From positions 1 through 35,893 of the forward strand of contig JAKSMY010000017.1 of NCBI GenBank assembly GCA_024400275.1: DNA of 35,893 bases. The letters are read 5' to 3'. Below are positions 25,436 through 32,689 of the stretch, in pieces (the first letter of the stretch is position 1; every line of letters begins with the position of its first letter). The DNA comes from Paludibacteraceae bacterium. GTDB taxonomy: Bacteria; Bacteroidota; Bacteroidia; Bacteroidales; Paludibacteraceae. The notes beneath the pieces are model-generated. The model did not search any database. It saw only the letters and a program-made list of their open reading frames with translations, and had not been told where the DNA came from. Made by a program: the position numbers and the translations under genes.

Positions 25436-25921
25436 ATGATTGAGCGCAACCATGCCATTGTCCTGGCTTTGCATAAGAAAGGGGATAACTCCTGCTTATT
25501 GGAAGCTTATACTGCCGAAGGCGGCAGAGCATTGTTTATGGTGTTCGGTAAACGTTGGACAAGTATGTTGCAGCCTATGTCGATAGTGGATATATCTTTC
25601 CACCACCAGCCTACAAGGGACGTTTACAATGTCGTCTCTGTAGAAAGCACCTTTGTTCCGAAGACCAACGATGTGGCGCATTTTTGTATCAAGATGTTTA
25701 TGGCTGAATTGATGCTGAAAACGCTTACTCATCCCATGTCCGACTCGGCTTTGTTTGATTATATAGAAAAAGCCGTCATTCAATTGGACCAACTGAATGA
25801 CTTAAAAGGTTTTGTAGAAGATTTTATGAAACAAGTCAGCCAATTAGCCGGCTATGGCGGTGCTGTCTTGGACGAGTGGCGCAACCTGAAAAGTATCGAT
25901 ATAATTCAAACTATCCAATGA
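25436..25921 (+). CDS. recO: Short RecO-like DNA repair protein
   Basis: This is a 161-residue protein whose first 80 residues match the RecO OB-fold pattern (IVLALHKKGDNSCLLEAYTAEGGRALFMVFGK, then QPMSIVDISFHH). RecO loads RecA with RecR and anneals SSB-coated strands. Bacteroidetes RecO is normally about 240 residues. Here the helical part is shortened and the C-terminal end, DEWRNLKSIDIIQTIQ, resembles the usual RecO ending, suggesting an internal loss of about 80 residues rather than a simple truncation. The frame is open without a frameshift. ATG 25436 is chosen over 25373, which overlaps the upstream gene. The last 78 bp overlap the convergent metallophosphoesterase gene. Confidence 0.65.
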   Translation: MIERNHAIVLALHKKGDNSCLLEAYTAEGGRALFMVFGKRWTSMLQPMSIVDISFHHQPTRDVYNVVSVESTFVPKTNDVAHFCIKMFMAELMLKTLTHPMSDSALFDYIEKAVIQLDQLNDLKGFVEDFMKQVSQLAGYGGAVLDEWRNLKSIDIIQTIQ

Positions 25922-26848
25922 CCATGTTTCCACGCGGAAAGTGTCCCCTTTTATTTCGACTACTTCGTACAGTCGGCATTCTTGTTTAGGGTCTATTTCG
26001 ATGATGTGTCTTCCTTTTTGTTTGTAGGTCTTGCGTGACGAATTGGTATTGATAAAATGTCCTTTTCTGTCGTGCCCGTGGTCGTGTCCGGCAAAGACTA
26101 AATCAACATTATTCCGCAGAAGGGAGTGAAACGTCATCCATATTCCTACATTCATTCGTCCCTTACCCGAAGAATAAATAGGGTGGTGCATAATAATGAC
26201 GGTGAAACGTCCGTCTGCTGTTTTCAACGCTTTCTTCAGCCAACCGTGAACGATAGTGAAGTCGCTTAATCGCTGTAAACCCTGTGTGTCAAGCGAGATT
26301 ATTCTCAAGCGTGGAAAATCAACATAATACGTGGAACCGGCAAAGCGTGCCGGACCGTTCATAGGGTGATGGAACATCGTTAACCACCGTTCCGGCAGGG
26401 TTACTTTCAGCCCTTTTATGTATTCATGATTACCCGGACAGTTGATAATAGGTAATGTATCTAAACCGCTACCTTGTATGGCGTGATACAGATGTTGTTC
26501 GTAGTAGAAATAGCAGCGTTCCATCCAGTCGCCTAATTGGGCGTAGAAATCCACGTTACCGTGCCGTTGAAGCAGGGTGGCATAGTCGGCACTGTCCATT
26601 TGGTTATGTACGTCTCCAAATACGATAAAGCGCAACACGTCCGGCTCGTTTATGTCCTGCCAACCGTCTTCCGTCGGCACAAAGCCCGGAACACTGTCAT
26701 TGCCAAAGCAGCGGAATTGAACCTGCAAGGTATCACCTATATAGGTCGGTTCAGCCGGCATTCCGAACCAAGCCTGCCAGCGGAAGATGCATAACACGGC
26801 ACCTCCCGCTAACAATAAGACCGGTATAATCCACTTAAGGGCTTTCAC
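25844..26848 (-). CDS. Membrane-anchored calcineurin-like metallophosphoesterase
   Basis: This 334-residue protein has one N-terminal membrane helix (about residues 5-22), which may be an uncleaved signal anchor, followed by a metallophosphoesterase domain. Its metal-binding motifs are complete: FGDVH (Asp79, His81), GDW (Asp107), GNHE (Asn140, His141), MHHP (His221) and GHDH (His255, His257). It probably faces the periplasm and hydrolyses a phosphoester; the substrate is unknown. It lies 19 bp downstream of the DUF3127 gene in the pgk operon, and its last 78 bp overlap the 3' end of recO on the other strand. Confidence 0.86.
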   Translation of the reverse strand: MKALKWIIPVLLLAGGAVLCIFRWQAWFGMPAEPTYIGDTLQVQFRCFGNDSVPGFVPTEDGWQDINEPDVLRFIVFGDVHNQMDSADYATLLQRHGNVDFYAQLGDWMERCYFYYEQHLYHAIQGSGLDTLPIINCPGNHEYIKGLKVTLPERWLTMFHHPMNGPARFAGSTYYVDFPRLRIISLDTQGLQRLSDFTIVHGWLKKALKTADGRFTVIIMHHPIYSSGKGRMNVGIWMTFHSLLRNNVDLVFAGHDHGHDRKGHFINTNSSRKTYKQKGRHIIEIDPKQECRLYEVVEIKGDTFRVETWSLDSLNYIDTFQVAPLVQDSTAIAG

Positions 26849-26867
26849 GAGGGTGTTTTACCGTGTT

Positions 26868-27278
26868 TTAGAAAGGAAGGTCCGTACCTTCGTCGTTGCT
26901 TGGGGTGGGGTCAAATGTCTCCACATTGGCGGTAGGAGCAGCCATAGGAGCCGCTGCCGGTTGTGCAGCCGCAGCAGGCTGGACAGGTTGGGCAGCCTGA
27001 GTCTCCACAGCACCTTGTTGAACTCTCCAAGCACGTATGCTGGTGTACCAACGGCCGTTGAACTCACGACTCTCAATATCGAACGATACGGTAACAAGGT
27101 CATCTACTTGGCACGGGTTATTGTGAATACGGTCTTCACCGAAGATTTCAAATTGCACCTTGCGAGGATATTGTTCTTGGGTTTCAAGAACGTAGCCCTG
27201 TACTTTCCACGGGTTACCGTTTTTGCCTATACCCTCCTGTAGGGGAAGGACTTGAATAATTTTTCCTACTATATCCAT
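26868..27278 (-). CDS. DUF3127 protein with an SSB-like C-terminal peptide
   Basis: This 136-residue protein has an N-terminal beta-rich domain (MDIVGKIIQVLPLQEGIGKNG, then RKVQFEIFGED and VSFDIESREFNGRWYTSIRAW) that I recognise as DUF3127, an OB-fold-like family of Bacteroidetes. A low-complexity Ala/Pro/Gln linker (about 92-120) leads to the end DEGTDLPF. Acidic linker plus D-L/I-P-F is exactly the layout of SSB, whose last residues recruit repair proteins. It could therefore bind single-stranded nucleic acid or the SSB-partner proteins; this is inference. It sits between pgk and the metallophosphoesterase with short gaps. Confidence 0.8.
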   Translation of the reverse strand: MDIVGKIIQVLPLQEGIGKNGNPWKVQGYVLETQEQYPRKVQFEIFGEDRIHNNPCQVDDLVTVSFDIESREFNGRWYTSIRAWRVQQGAVETQAAQPVQPAAAAQPAAAPMAAPTANVETFDPTPSNDEGTDLPF

Positions 27279-27301
27279 TTTCTTACTATTTGAATTGCTG
27301 A

Positions 27302-28552
27302 TTATTCGCCCTTGATGGCTGCCACGCCCGGAAGAACTTTGCCTTCGATGGCTTCCAGTAGCGCACCGCCGCCGGTTGATATGTAACTTACTTGTTCAGC
27401 CAAGCCGAATTTATTGATACAAGCTACGCTGTCGCCGCCACCGATAAGGGAATAGGCACCTTGTTGGGTTGCTTTGGCAATAGCTTCTGCAATGGCTTTG
27501 CTGCCACCGGTAAAGTTGTCAAATTCAAATACGCCGGCAGGTCCGTTCCAAAGAATAGTCTTCGCTCCTTCGATAGCGTTGGCAAACATCTCGCGGCTCT
27601 TGGGTCCGGCATCCATGCCTTCCCAGTCGGCAGGAATAGCCTTGCTGTCGCATACTTGCTGATTGGCATCGTTGCTGAAACTGTCACCGCAAACGCTATC
27701 TACACCCAGTACGAGATTAACGCCTTTTTCCTTAGCCTGTTTCATAATGTCCAATGCCAGTTCCAGTTTATCGTCTTCGCAGATAGAATTACCGATTTGA
27801 CCGCCTTGTGCTTTGGCAAAGGTATAGGTCATTCCTCCACAAAGAATAAGGTTATCCACTTTGTCCATCAAGTTCTCGATGATACCTATCTTGGTAGAAA
27901 CTTTCGAACCGCCCATGATGGCAGTGAAGGGGCGTTTGATATTCTTGAGGATATTATCTACAGCCTCGCACTCTTTTTCCATCAAGAAACCGAGCATCTT
28001 GTTGTCGGCATCAAAATAGTCGGCAATAACAGCGGTAGAAGCATGTTTGCGGTGGGCGGTACCGAAGGCATCGTTTACGTAGCAGTCAGCATAAGAAGCC
28101 AAAGTCTTGGCAAATTCTTTTTGAGACGCTTTCATGGCTTTTTTTGCCTCATCGTATGCCGGATCTTCTTTCTCTATATCAACGGGTTTACCCTCTTCTT
28201 CAGGGTAGAAACGCAGGTTTTCCAGCATCAGCACTTCGCCTGCTTTCAGGGCTGCGGCTTGAGCTTGGGCTTTGGCGCAATCGTCCGCAAATTGAACAGG
28301 CGTTCCCAATGCTGCGGACACGGCATCTACGATTTGACCCAGACTATATTTTTTAGCTACTTTACCTTTGGGTTTACCCATGTGCGACATAATAATAAGT
28401 GCGCCGCCATTGTCTAAAATATATTTTAACGTAGGTAATGCTCCGCGAATACGGGTATCGTCGGTTATCTTACCGTTTTCATCTAAGGGGACATTAAAGT
28501 CCACACGCACGATTGCCTTCTTGCCGGCAAATTTGTAGTTTGAAATAGTCAT
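27302..28552 (-). CDS. pgk: Phosphoglycerate kinase
   Basis: Pgk makes ATP from 1,3-bisphosphoglycerate in glycolysis. The 416-residue protein has the N-terminal substrate-binding VRVDFNVPL and [11 protein letters not shown], the hinge-region LCGGMTYTF, the nucleotide-binding WNGPAGVFE, and the C-terminal [13 protein letters not shown] and STGGGALLE. Length is normal. It has its own promoter on the minus strand and is followed after 23 bp by the DUF3127 gene, so pgk, DUF3127 and the phosphoesterase probably share a transcript. Confidence 0.97.
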   Translation of the reverse strand: MTISNYKFAGKKAIVRVDFNVPLDENGKITDDTRIRGALPTLKYILDNGGALIIMSHMGKPKGKVAKKYSLGQIVDAVSAALGTPVQFADDCAKAQAQAAALKAGEVLMLENLRFYPEEEGKPVDIEKEDPAYDEAKKAMKASQKEFAKTLASYADCYVNDAFGTAHRKHASTAVIADYFDADNKMLGFLMEKECEAVDNILKNIKRPFTAIMGGSKVSTKIGIIENLMDKVDNLILCGGMTYTFAKAQGGQIGNSICEDDKLELALDIMKQAKEKGVNLVLGVDSVCGDSFSNDANQQVCDSKAIPADWEGMDAGPKSREMFANAIEGAKTILWNGPAGVFEFDNFTGGSKAIAEAIAKATQQGAYSLIGGGDSVACINKFGLAEQVSYISTGGGALLEAIEGKVLPGVAAIKGE

Positions 28553-28591
28553 AATGTTATATTTTTATTTGTTGTGTTCAAAAAACCACTG

Positions 28592-28623
28592 CAAAAGTAC
28601 TACAAATAAATGAGATATGCAAG
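28592..28623 (-). promoter_or_regulatory. Promoter of pgk
   Basis: On the minus strand, CTTG (28623-28620, one mismatch to TTTG) and TACTTTTG (28599-28592) are separated by 20 bp. The leader is about 35 nt. Confidence 0.8.
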
Positions 28624-28666
28624 TTTTTTGGCTGTTTTTTTCAGTTGGGTACCGTTTTTATTTGTA

Positions 28667-29485
28667 TTACGGTATATTTAAAACGATAGGCAGATGGTCG
28701 CTAAAACCGTCTCGATCGTAGTGGTATTCGTAATTGGTACGGCGTGGAATACTGTCCATTTTCTTTTCGTCCTCTTTCAGCAGCCAAGGGGCTTTGTAGA
28801 TATATGTTCGGGCTATTGTGTCCAATGCAGGACTGAGGTAGAACTGGTCCAGACAACTCCACTGCCCCTGATAACAATGTGTCCCGTTGCCTTTTTGTTC
28901 TTCGGTCACCATTCGGTTATGTAGCCCGTTCAGGTCGTCTTTAGGCGAACAGTTCATGTCGCCCATTACAATAATCCGTGCCTTGGAGCAGGCGTTCAGG
29001 AGCGAATCGATGTGATGTTGAAGAATGTTTTTTGCACGCTGTCTTTTCCATTCCGAATGAGCCGGACCGCCCAACATAGATGGCAGATGGCACATGAAAA
29101 GATGAAGGGTGTCTGTCCTGCGAATAAGACCCGTCACAAAGAGTATATCACGTGTCTGGTCGCCGCCTAAATCGACTGCAAGCGGTTGGGACTGAACGGG
29201 TCTGAACTGGAGGGAGTCGTATAGCAGGGCTACATCTATTCCGCGTTCATCGGGGCTGTCATAGTGGATAAAGCGATACGGGTAGTACGACATCGTTTGG
29301 CATAGCCGCATCAGGCAACTGTCGTTCTCCACCTCGCATAGACCTACTACGGCGGGTTTTTCCCACTCGCCTATATTACACACCACCCGCGCTATCTGTT
29401 CGGTTTTGCGGGTGGTGTCGTATCGGTTATTAAAGAAATTCTCTACGTTGTAGGAAATAATTATCAGCGCAAGAAGCAGGTTCAT
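28667..29485 (-). CDS. Endonuclease/exonuclease/phosphatase (EEP) family protein
   Basis: This 272-residue EEP-fold phosphodiesterase has all the family's blocks: SYNVENFF at 11-18, GLCEVEN with Glu51, MGDMNCSPKDD in the middle, and the C-terminal FSDHLPIVLNI with the catalytic Asp-His. The first nine residues are hydrophobic (MNLLLALII), so it may be exported or membrane-tethered, although the catalytic domain begins almost at once. Its substrate (DNA, RNA, lipid headgroup or other phosphoester) cannot be deduced. Its start shares one base with the proS stop (TGATG), so it is translationally coupled to proS. Confidence 0.87.
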   Translation of the reverse strand: MNLLLALIIISYNVENFFNNRYDTTRKTEQIARVVCNIGEWEKPAVVGLCEVENDSCLMRLCQTMSYYPYRFIHYDSPDERGIDVALLYDSLQFRPVQSQPLAVDLGGDQTRDILFVTGLIRRTDTLHLFMCHLPSMLGGPAHSEWKRQRAKNILQHHIDSLLNACSKARIIVMGDMNCSPKDDLNGLHNRMVTEEQKGNGTHCYQGQWSCLDQFYLSPALDTIARTYIYKAPWLLKEDEKKMDSIPRRTNYEYHYDRDGFSDHLPIVLNIP

Positions 29486-30975
29486 CAGTAGGAGATAGCA
29501 AAGACAACGCGTTTGGCACTGGGTTTACCTGTCACCATGCACACGCCCGGTTCCTCTTTATATCCGGGCAGGGCTTCCAACGGAATACAGCGGATAGTGG
29601 CTTTTGTTTCCTCTTTGATACGTTCTTCCGTCTCCGGTGTTCCGTCCCAGTGGCAGAGCAGGAATCCGCCTTTTTGTATTTCGGTCTTGAATTCCTCGTA
29701 ACTGTTACATTCGCGTATATTGGCGGTGCGGTAGGCGAGGGCTTTGTTGTAGCAGTTAGTTTGTATCTCGTCTAACAGCAGAGCGATTTTCTCCACGATA
29801 CCGTCTATGCTGACCGTTTCTTTGGTCATGGTGTCACGACGGGCCACTTCGATAGTGCCGTTTTCCAAGTCTCTGCCTCCCATTGCCAAACGGACAGGCA
29901 CACCTTTCAGTTCGTAGTCGGCAAATTTGTAGCCGGGGGTTATATTGTCGGCAGCATCTACTTTTACACGGATACCTTTCTGCTGCAATTGTTCGGCAAG
30001 CGGATTGATTTTATCCATCAGTTGAGCCAAGTCTTCGGCTTTCTTGAAGATAGGAACGATAACCACTTGAATAGGAGCCAGGCGAGGAGGCAGAACCAGT
30101 CCGTTGTCGTCGCTGTGGGTCATGATAAGGGCACCCATCAGGCGCGTACTGACACCCCAAGAGGTAGCCCAAACATATTCGTATTTATTCTCTTTGCTGA
30201 GGAACTGTACATCAAAACTCTTGGCAAAGTTCTGACCGAGGAAATGACTCGTGCCGGCTTGTAACGCTTTTCCGTCTTGCATCATTGCCTCGATGCAGTA
30301 GGTGTTGAGTGCGCCTGCAAAACGTTCATTGGGCGATTTGACACCCTTGATAACGGGGATTGCCATCACACTTTCGGCAAAGTCGGCATAGACATCTAAC
30401 ATCTTGCGTGCATAGTCTTCTGCCTCTTCTTTGGTGGCATGGGCAGTATGTCCTTCCTGCCAAAGGAACTCGGCTGTACGGAGGAACAGACGTGTACGCA
30501 TCTCCCATCGCATCACGTTGCACCACTGGTTGCACAGGATAGGCAGGTCACGGTACGACGAAATCCAATTTTTGTACGTGCTCCAGATAATTGTTTCGGA
30601 GGTGGGACGTATGATTAACTCTTCTTCCAGTTTGGCGTTGGGGTCCACCACAACGCCTTTGCCGTTCGGGTCGTTCATCAGCCGGTGGTGGGTCACTACG
30701 GCACATTCTTTGGCAAAGCCTTCCACGTGTTCCGCCTCACGGCTGAGGAAAGATTTGGGAATGAGAAGGGGAAAATATGCGTTTTTTACGCCCTGCGCCT
30801 TAAATCGACTGTCTAATTCACTTTGTATCGTTTCCCAGATGGCATAGCCGTAAGGTTTGATAACCATGCAGCCGCGTACGGCACTTTGTTCTGCCAAGTC
30901 TGCTTTAACCACTAATTCGTTATACCATTTGGAGTAGTCCTCACTGCGTGAGGTTAGTTTTTGAAAATTTGCCAT
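29485..30975 (-). CDS. proS: Prolyl-tRNA synthetase (short, ProS type without editing insert)
   Basis: ProS charges tRNA-Pro. The 496-residue length and sequence ([20 protein letters not shown], then [60 protein letters not shown]) are those of the archaeal/eukaryotic-like form found in Bacteroidetes, which lacks the INS editing domain of the longer bacterial form. Class II motifs 1-3 are present and a C-terminal zinc-type/anticodon extension ends with KRVVFAISY. It has its own promoter. Confidence 0.96.
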   Translation of the reverse strand: MANFQKLTSRSEDYSKWYNELVVKADLAEQSAVRGCMVIKPYGYAIWETIQSELDSRFKAQGVKNAYFPLLIPKSFLSREAEHVEGFAKECAVVTHHRLMNDPNGKGVVVDPNAKLEEELIIRPTSETIIWSTYKNWISSYRDLPILCNQWCNVMRWEMRTRLFLRTAEFLWQEGHTAHATKEEAEDYARKMLDVYADFAESVMAIPVIKGVKSPNERFAGALNTYCIEAMMQDGKALQAGTSHFLGQNFAKSFDVQFLSKENKYEYVWATSWGVSTRLMGALIMTHSDDNGLVLPPRLAPIQVVIVPIFKKAEDLAQLMDKINPLAEQLQQKGIRVKVDAADNITPGYKFADYELKGVPVRLAMGGRDLENGTIEVARRDTMTKETVSIDGIVEKIALLLDEIQTNCYNKALAYRTANIRECNSYEEFKTEIQKGGFLLCHWDGTPETEERIKEETKATIRCIPLEALPGYKEEPGVCMVTGKPSAKRVVFAISY

Positions 30976-31014
30976 TATTTTTGTTGTTTATTAAGTCTTG
31001 TTGCGTTTGCCCTG

Positions 31015-31046
31015 CAAAGATACTGCTTTTTTTTGACATACGCAAA
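31015..31046 (-). promoter_or_regulatory. Promoter of proS
   Basis: On the minus strand, TTTG (31046-31043) and TATCTTTG (31022-31015) are separated by 20 bp. The sequence upstream of the -33 element repeats that upstream of the mreB promoter, including two 9-bp CAGGTTTAG-type units at 31056-31073. Confidence 0.87.
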
Positions 31047-31055
31047 TTTTTTTAA

Positions 31056-31073
31056 CAGGTCTAACAAGTTTAG
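31056..31073. repeat. Two 9-bp units related to CAGGTTTAG
   Basis: CAGGTCTAA and CAAGTTTAG lie side by side, preceded by GCAAATTTTTTTAA exactly as at the mreB promoter. They lie between the proS promoter and a G-rich repeat. Confidence 0.7.
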
Positions 31074-31082
31074 TCCCCTTTC

Positions 31083-31111
31083 CCCCCTTATCGAGGGGGT
31101 CGGGGGGTGTC
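31083..31111. repeat. G-rich repeat, copy A, abutting the stop of the winged-helix-like gene
   Basis: CCCCCTTATCGAGGGGG then TCGGGGGGTGTC. The inner part can fold as a short C/G hairpin. A same-orientation copy with a few mismatches lies at 31976-32005. Copy A ends at the base next to the stop codon (TTA at 31112-31114 on the + strand). Sequences of this type are scattered in many Bacteroidetes genomes. Confidence 0.75.
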
Positions 31112-31954
31112 TTACTTCACATACACCGTCCGATGATACGCCTCCAGCATTGTGAACAGCGGCAATGTTTCCAACCATGCCGTAAAGTCCTTTTTGTTCT
31201 GCTCCGGAACGTAAAAGATTATCTTCTGCTCCGTCACTTCAAACTGCTGAACTACATGGAATAAGCGCACAATTAGACGCTCCTCTATCTGCTCCAAAAA
31301 AGTCTTCATTACGGCTCTCTCCAAGTCGCTCAGTGAGGGCTTTTTTGTACCCCTTCGGCGCACATAGCGCGTCATCCAAAAGCGCATCAAGTCCAACTTG
31401 TTGCCGCCGTTTGGCCAACCGTGCGCGTTGTAGTGCAGGTAAAAATCATCTACAAACTCCTTCGGTCGCATATAGCCAAACTCTGTCACGATTATCTTGT
31501 AATAACCCGTGTTGGCTGGCACTTTCTCCCTGTCTGACGGTATTAACGTGTTCATGTCAAATAAATTATTTATAACTTCTTCTATAGGCGAAGCCGTTGT
31601 GTGTGTTTCCTCACGCGCGTTAATACACACACTAACTTCGTTATTTTCTTTTATAATATTTTCTTTTTGGTTACTTTTTCTTTTGGAAACCTCCGCATTT
31701 TGCGTTTGAGATAACGCAATTTGCGTTTGTCCGCCCTTTGTGGCTCGGTAGGTCAATAATCCTTTTATTTGTAGCGAATCCAGCATACGAAGGGCTGTAT
31801 CACTACTCCCACACAAACTAAAATCTGCCAATTCTTGGGCACTACCTTTCCACGGCGCATTTTTGCACAGGTACAGCAGGGCAGAGTAAACTATCGCCTC
31901 CCTGCCTTGCAGTCCCAACTGACGCATCATATCTGTATCTATCCGATAATACAT
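31112..31954 (-). CDS. Winged-helix-like protein, possibly replication-related
   Basis: This is a 280-residue protein. Residues 1-90 look like a winged-helix domain (GLQGREAIVYSALLYLCKNAPWKGSAQELADFSLCGSSDTALRMLDSLQIKGLLTYR), with alternate helices and a wing. A polar linker follows, and then a helical domain with FYLHYNAHGWPNGGNKLDLMRFWMTRYV, which recalls the C-terminal domain of Bacteroidetes replication/primosome-like proteins. I start at ATG 31954; an ATG at 31984 would begin inside a G-rich repeat. The gene is bounded by G-rich repeats on both sides and has no recognisable promoter. DNA binding is likely; a role in replication of a mobile element is only a suggestion. Confidence 0.6.
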   Translation of the reverse strand: MYYRIDTDMMRQLGLQGREAIVYSALLYLCKNAPWKGSAQELADFSLCGSSDTALRMLDSLQIKGLLTYRATKGGQTQIALSQTQNAEVSKRKSNQKENIIKENNEVSVCINAREETHTTASPIEEVINNLFDMNTLIPSDREKVPANTGYYKIIVTEFGYMRPKEFVDDFYLHYNAHGWPNGGNKLDLMRFWMTRYVRRRGTKKPSLSDLERAVMKTFLEQIEERLIVRLFHVVQQFEVTEQKIIFYVPEQNKKDFTAWLETLPLFTMLEAYHRTVYVK

Positions 31955-31975
31955 GTTTTTGTGGGTGTCACTCCT

Positions 31976-32005
31976 CCCCCTCATCGAGGGGGGCTAGGGG
32001 GTGTC
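31976..32005. repeat. G-rich repeat, copy B
   Basis: CCCCCTCATCGAGGGGG then GCTAGGGGGTGTC, in the same orientation as copy A at 31083-31111 with several mismatches. It lies just upstream of the winged-helix-like gene and is followed after 5 bp by the inverted-array element. Confidence 0.75.
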
Positions 32006-32010
32006 CTATG

Positions 32011-32144
32011 TTAAGCAAGGGTGAACGAAGGGTGAACGAAGAGTTAAGCAACCCCTATTTAGCCCATTTGGGTAGTTGTTGCAATATTGTTTGACGTTCC
32101 GTTCACGTTTCGTTCATAGTTCGTTCACGGTTCGTTCAGTTTTT
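32011..32144. repeat. Inverted-array repeat element, copy II (opposite orientation)
   Basis: On the + strand, the left side has 11-bp units GGGTGAACGAA (32019-32029), GGGTGAACGAA (32030-32040) and GAGTTAAGCAA (32041-32051). The right side has the reverse type: GTTCACGTTTC, GTTCATAGTTC, GTTCACGGTTC and GTTCAGTTTTT (32101-32144). Read on the minus strand it aligns along nearly its whole length with copy I at 18943-19070, including the core TGCAACAACTACC versus TGCAAAAATTACC. It lies between two minus-strand genes. Confidence 0.8.
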
Positions 32145-32146
32145 AT

Positions 32147-32326
32147 TTATTGAGCATCTTCGATTCTCTTCAGTTGATTAACCATTTCAGCACTTACTCC
32201 CTTGCGGGGAATGATACTGAATTTCTTGGGGTCACGTGTGGCACGTATGTAACAAGGCGCGTCTATCGCCTTCCAATGTTTTTTTGTCTCCTCTGCTTTA
32301 GAGGGTTCTGTAAATGTAATTCGCAT
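32147..32326 (-). CDS. Small hypothetical protein, 59 residues
   Basis: The frame begins at ATG 32326 (MRITFTEPSKAEETKKHWK) and ends at 32147 with VSAEMVNQLKRIEDAQ. The product is charged and soluble, with a central KFSIIPRKGVSAEM that looks like a folded strand-helix unit. I do not recognise the family. The longer frame from 32374 is less likely because its extra residues come from AT-rich repetitive DNA (ATTAAGAATTATGAATTAAG). A possible promoter lies at 32438. Independent of its neighbours, it could be a small regulator, but that is a guess. Confidence 0.5.
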   Translation of the reverse strand: MRITFTEPSKAEETKKHWKAIDAPCYIRATRDPKKFSIIPRKGVSAEMVNQLKRIEDAQ

Positions 32327-32437
32327 AACTCTTAATTCATAATTCTTAAAACCCCACTTATTCGGCACTACCATGTGGGGGCATATAAAGCAGCACCGCT
32401 ATCGCAATTTGTTCTTTTCCGAACGCGAAAGCGACTG

Positions 32438-32445
32438 CAAAAGTA
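32438..32445 (-). promoter_or_regulatory. Possible -7 element for the 59-residue gene
   Basis: TACTTTTG on the minus strand matches the -7 consensus, but no TTTG lies 20 bp upstream; the nearest one is at 32474-32471, 25 bp away. Weak evidence. Confidence 0.3.
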
Positions 32446-32513
32446 CAGCAAAAAAAATTGAAAGAGGGGACAAAATGTCCCGTCTTTTTGGAAATTTTTT
32501 TTATGTGGACCGC

Positions 32514-32554
32514 AAAAACTACCAATTAGGGACAGACCCTTTTTGGTAGTTTTT
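32514..32554. repeat. 41-bp palindromic direct repeat, left copy
   Basis: It begins AAAAACTACCAATTAGGG, continues ACAGACCC, and ends TTTTTGGTAGTTTTT. It is identical over 41 bp to 35842-35882. The copy is itself an imperfect palindrome: 12-bp arms AAAAACTACCAA/TTGGTAGTTTTT, an inner AGGG/CCCT pair and the loop ACAGA. Here it lies between divergent genes, where no transcript is expected to need a terminator. Confidence 0.95.
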
Positions 32555-32608
32555 TGGTACAAAGATACAACATAGGTGGGAAAAAATGTGTCCTACCCGC
32601 AAAATAAA

Positions 32609-32640
32609 TTTGCACATTCGGAAAAAAAGTTGTATCTTTG
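32609..32640 (+). promoter_or_regulatory. Promoter of the restriction-modification gene
   Basis: TTTG at 32609-32612 and TATCTTTG at 32633-32640 are separated by 20 bp. The reading frame is open through it from 32576, so the start codon is placed downstream at 32690. Confidence 0.87.
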
Positions 32641-32689
32641 CAATCACAACTCGGAACCTCCGATTGTAAGACCTATAAACACAACTCCT

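Larger units (their letters stand above)
32327..32689. other. 363-bp intergenic region upstream of the restriction-modification gene
   Basis: No gene is seen. It holds an AT-rich repetitive stretch at 32327-32355, a possible minus-strand -7 element at 32438-32445, a GGGACA-AAA-TGTCCC hairpin at 32467-32481, the first 41-bp palindromic repeat at 32514-32554, and the restriction-modification promoter at 32609-32640. Confidence 0.75.

Noticed and set aside
27392..28417. 341-codon open frame on the + strand
   Set aside because: It lies wholly opposite pgk, a clear full-length gene, and its product matches no family. It is an antisense artefact of the codon use.
32514..32554. Left 41-bp copy as an ordinary terminator
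   Set aside because: The genes on either side are divergent, so no known transcript ends there; the direct-repeat pairing is the better explanation.
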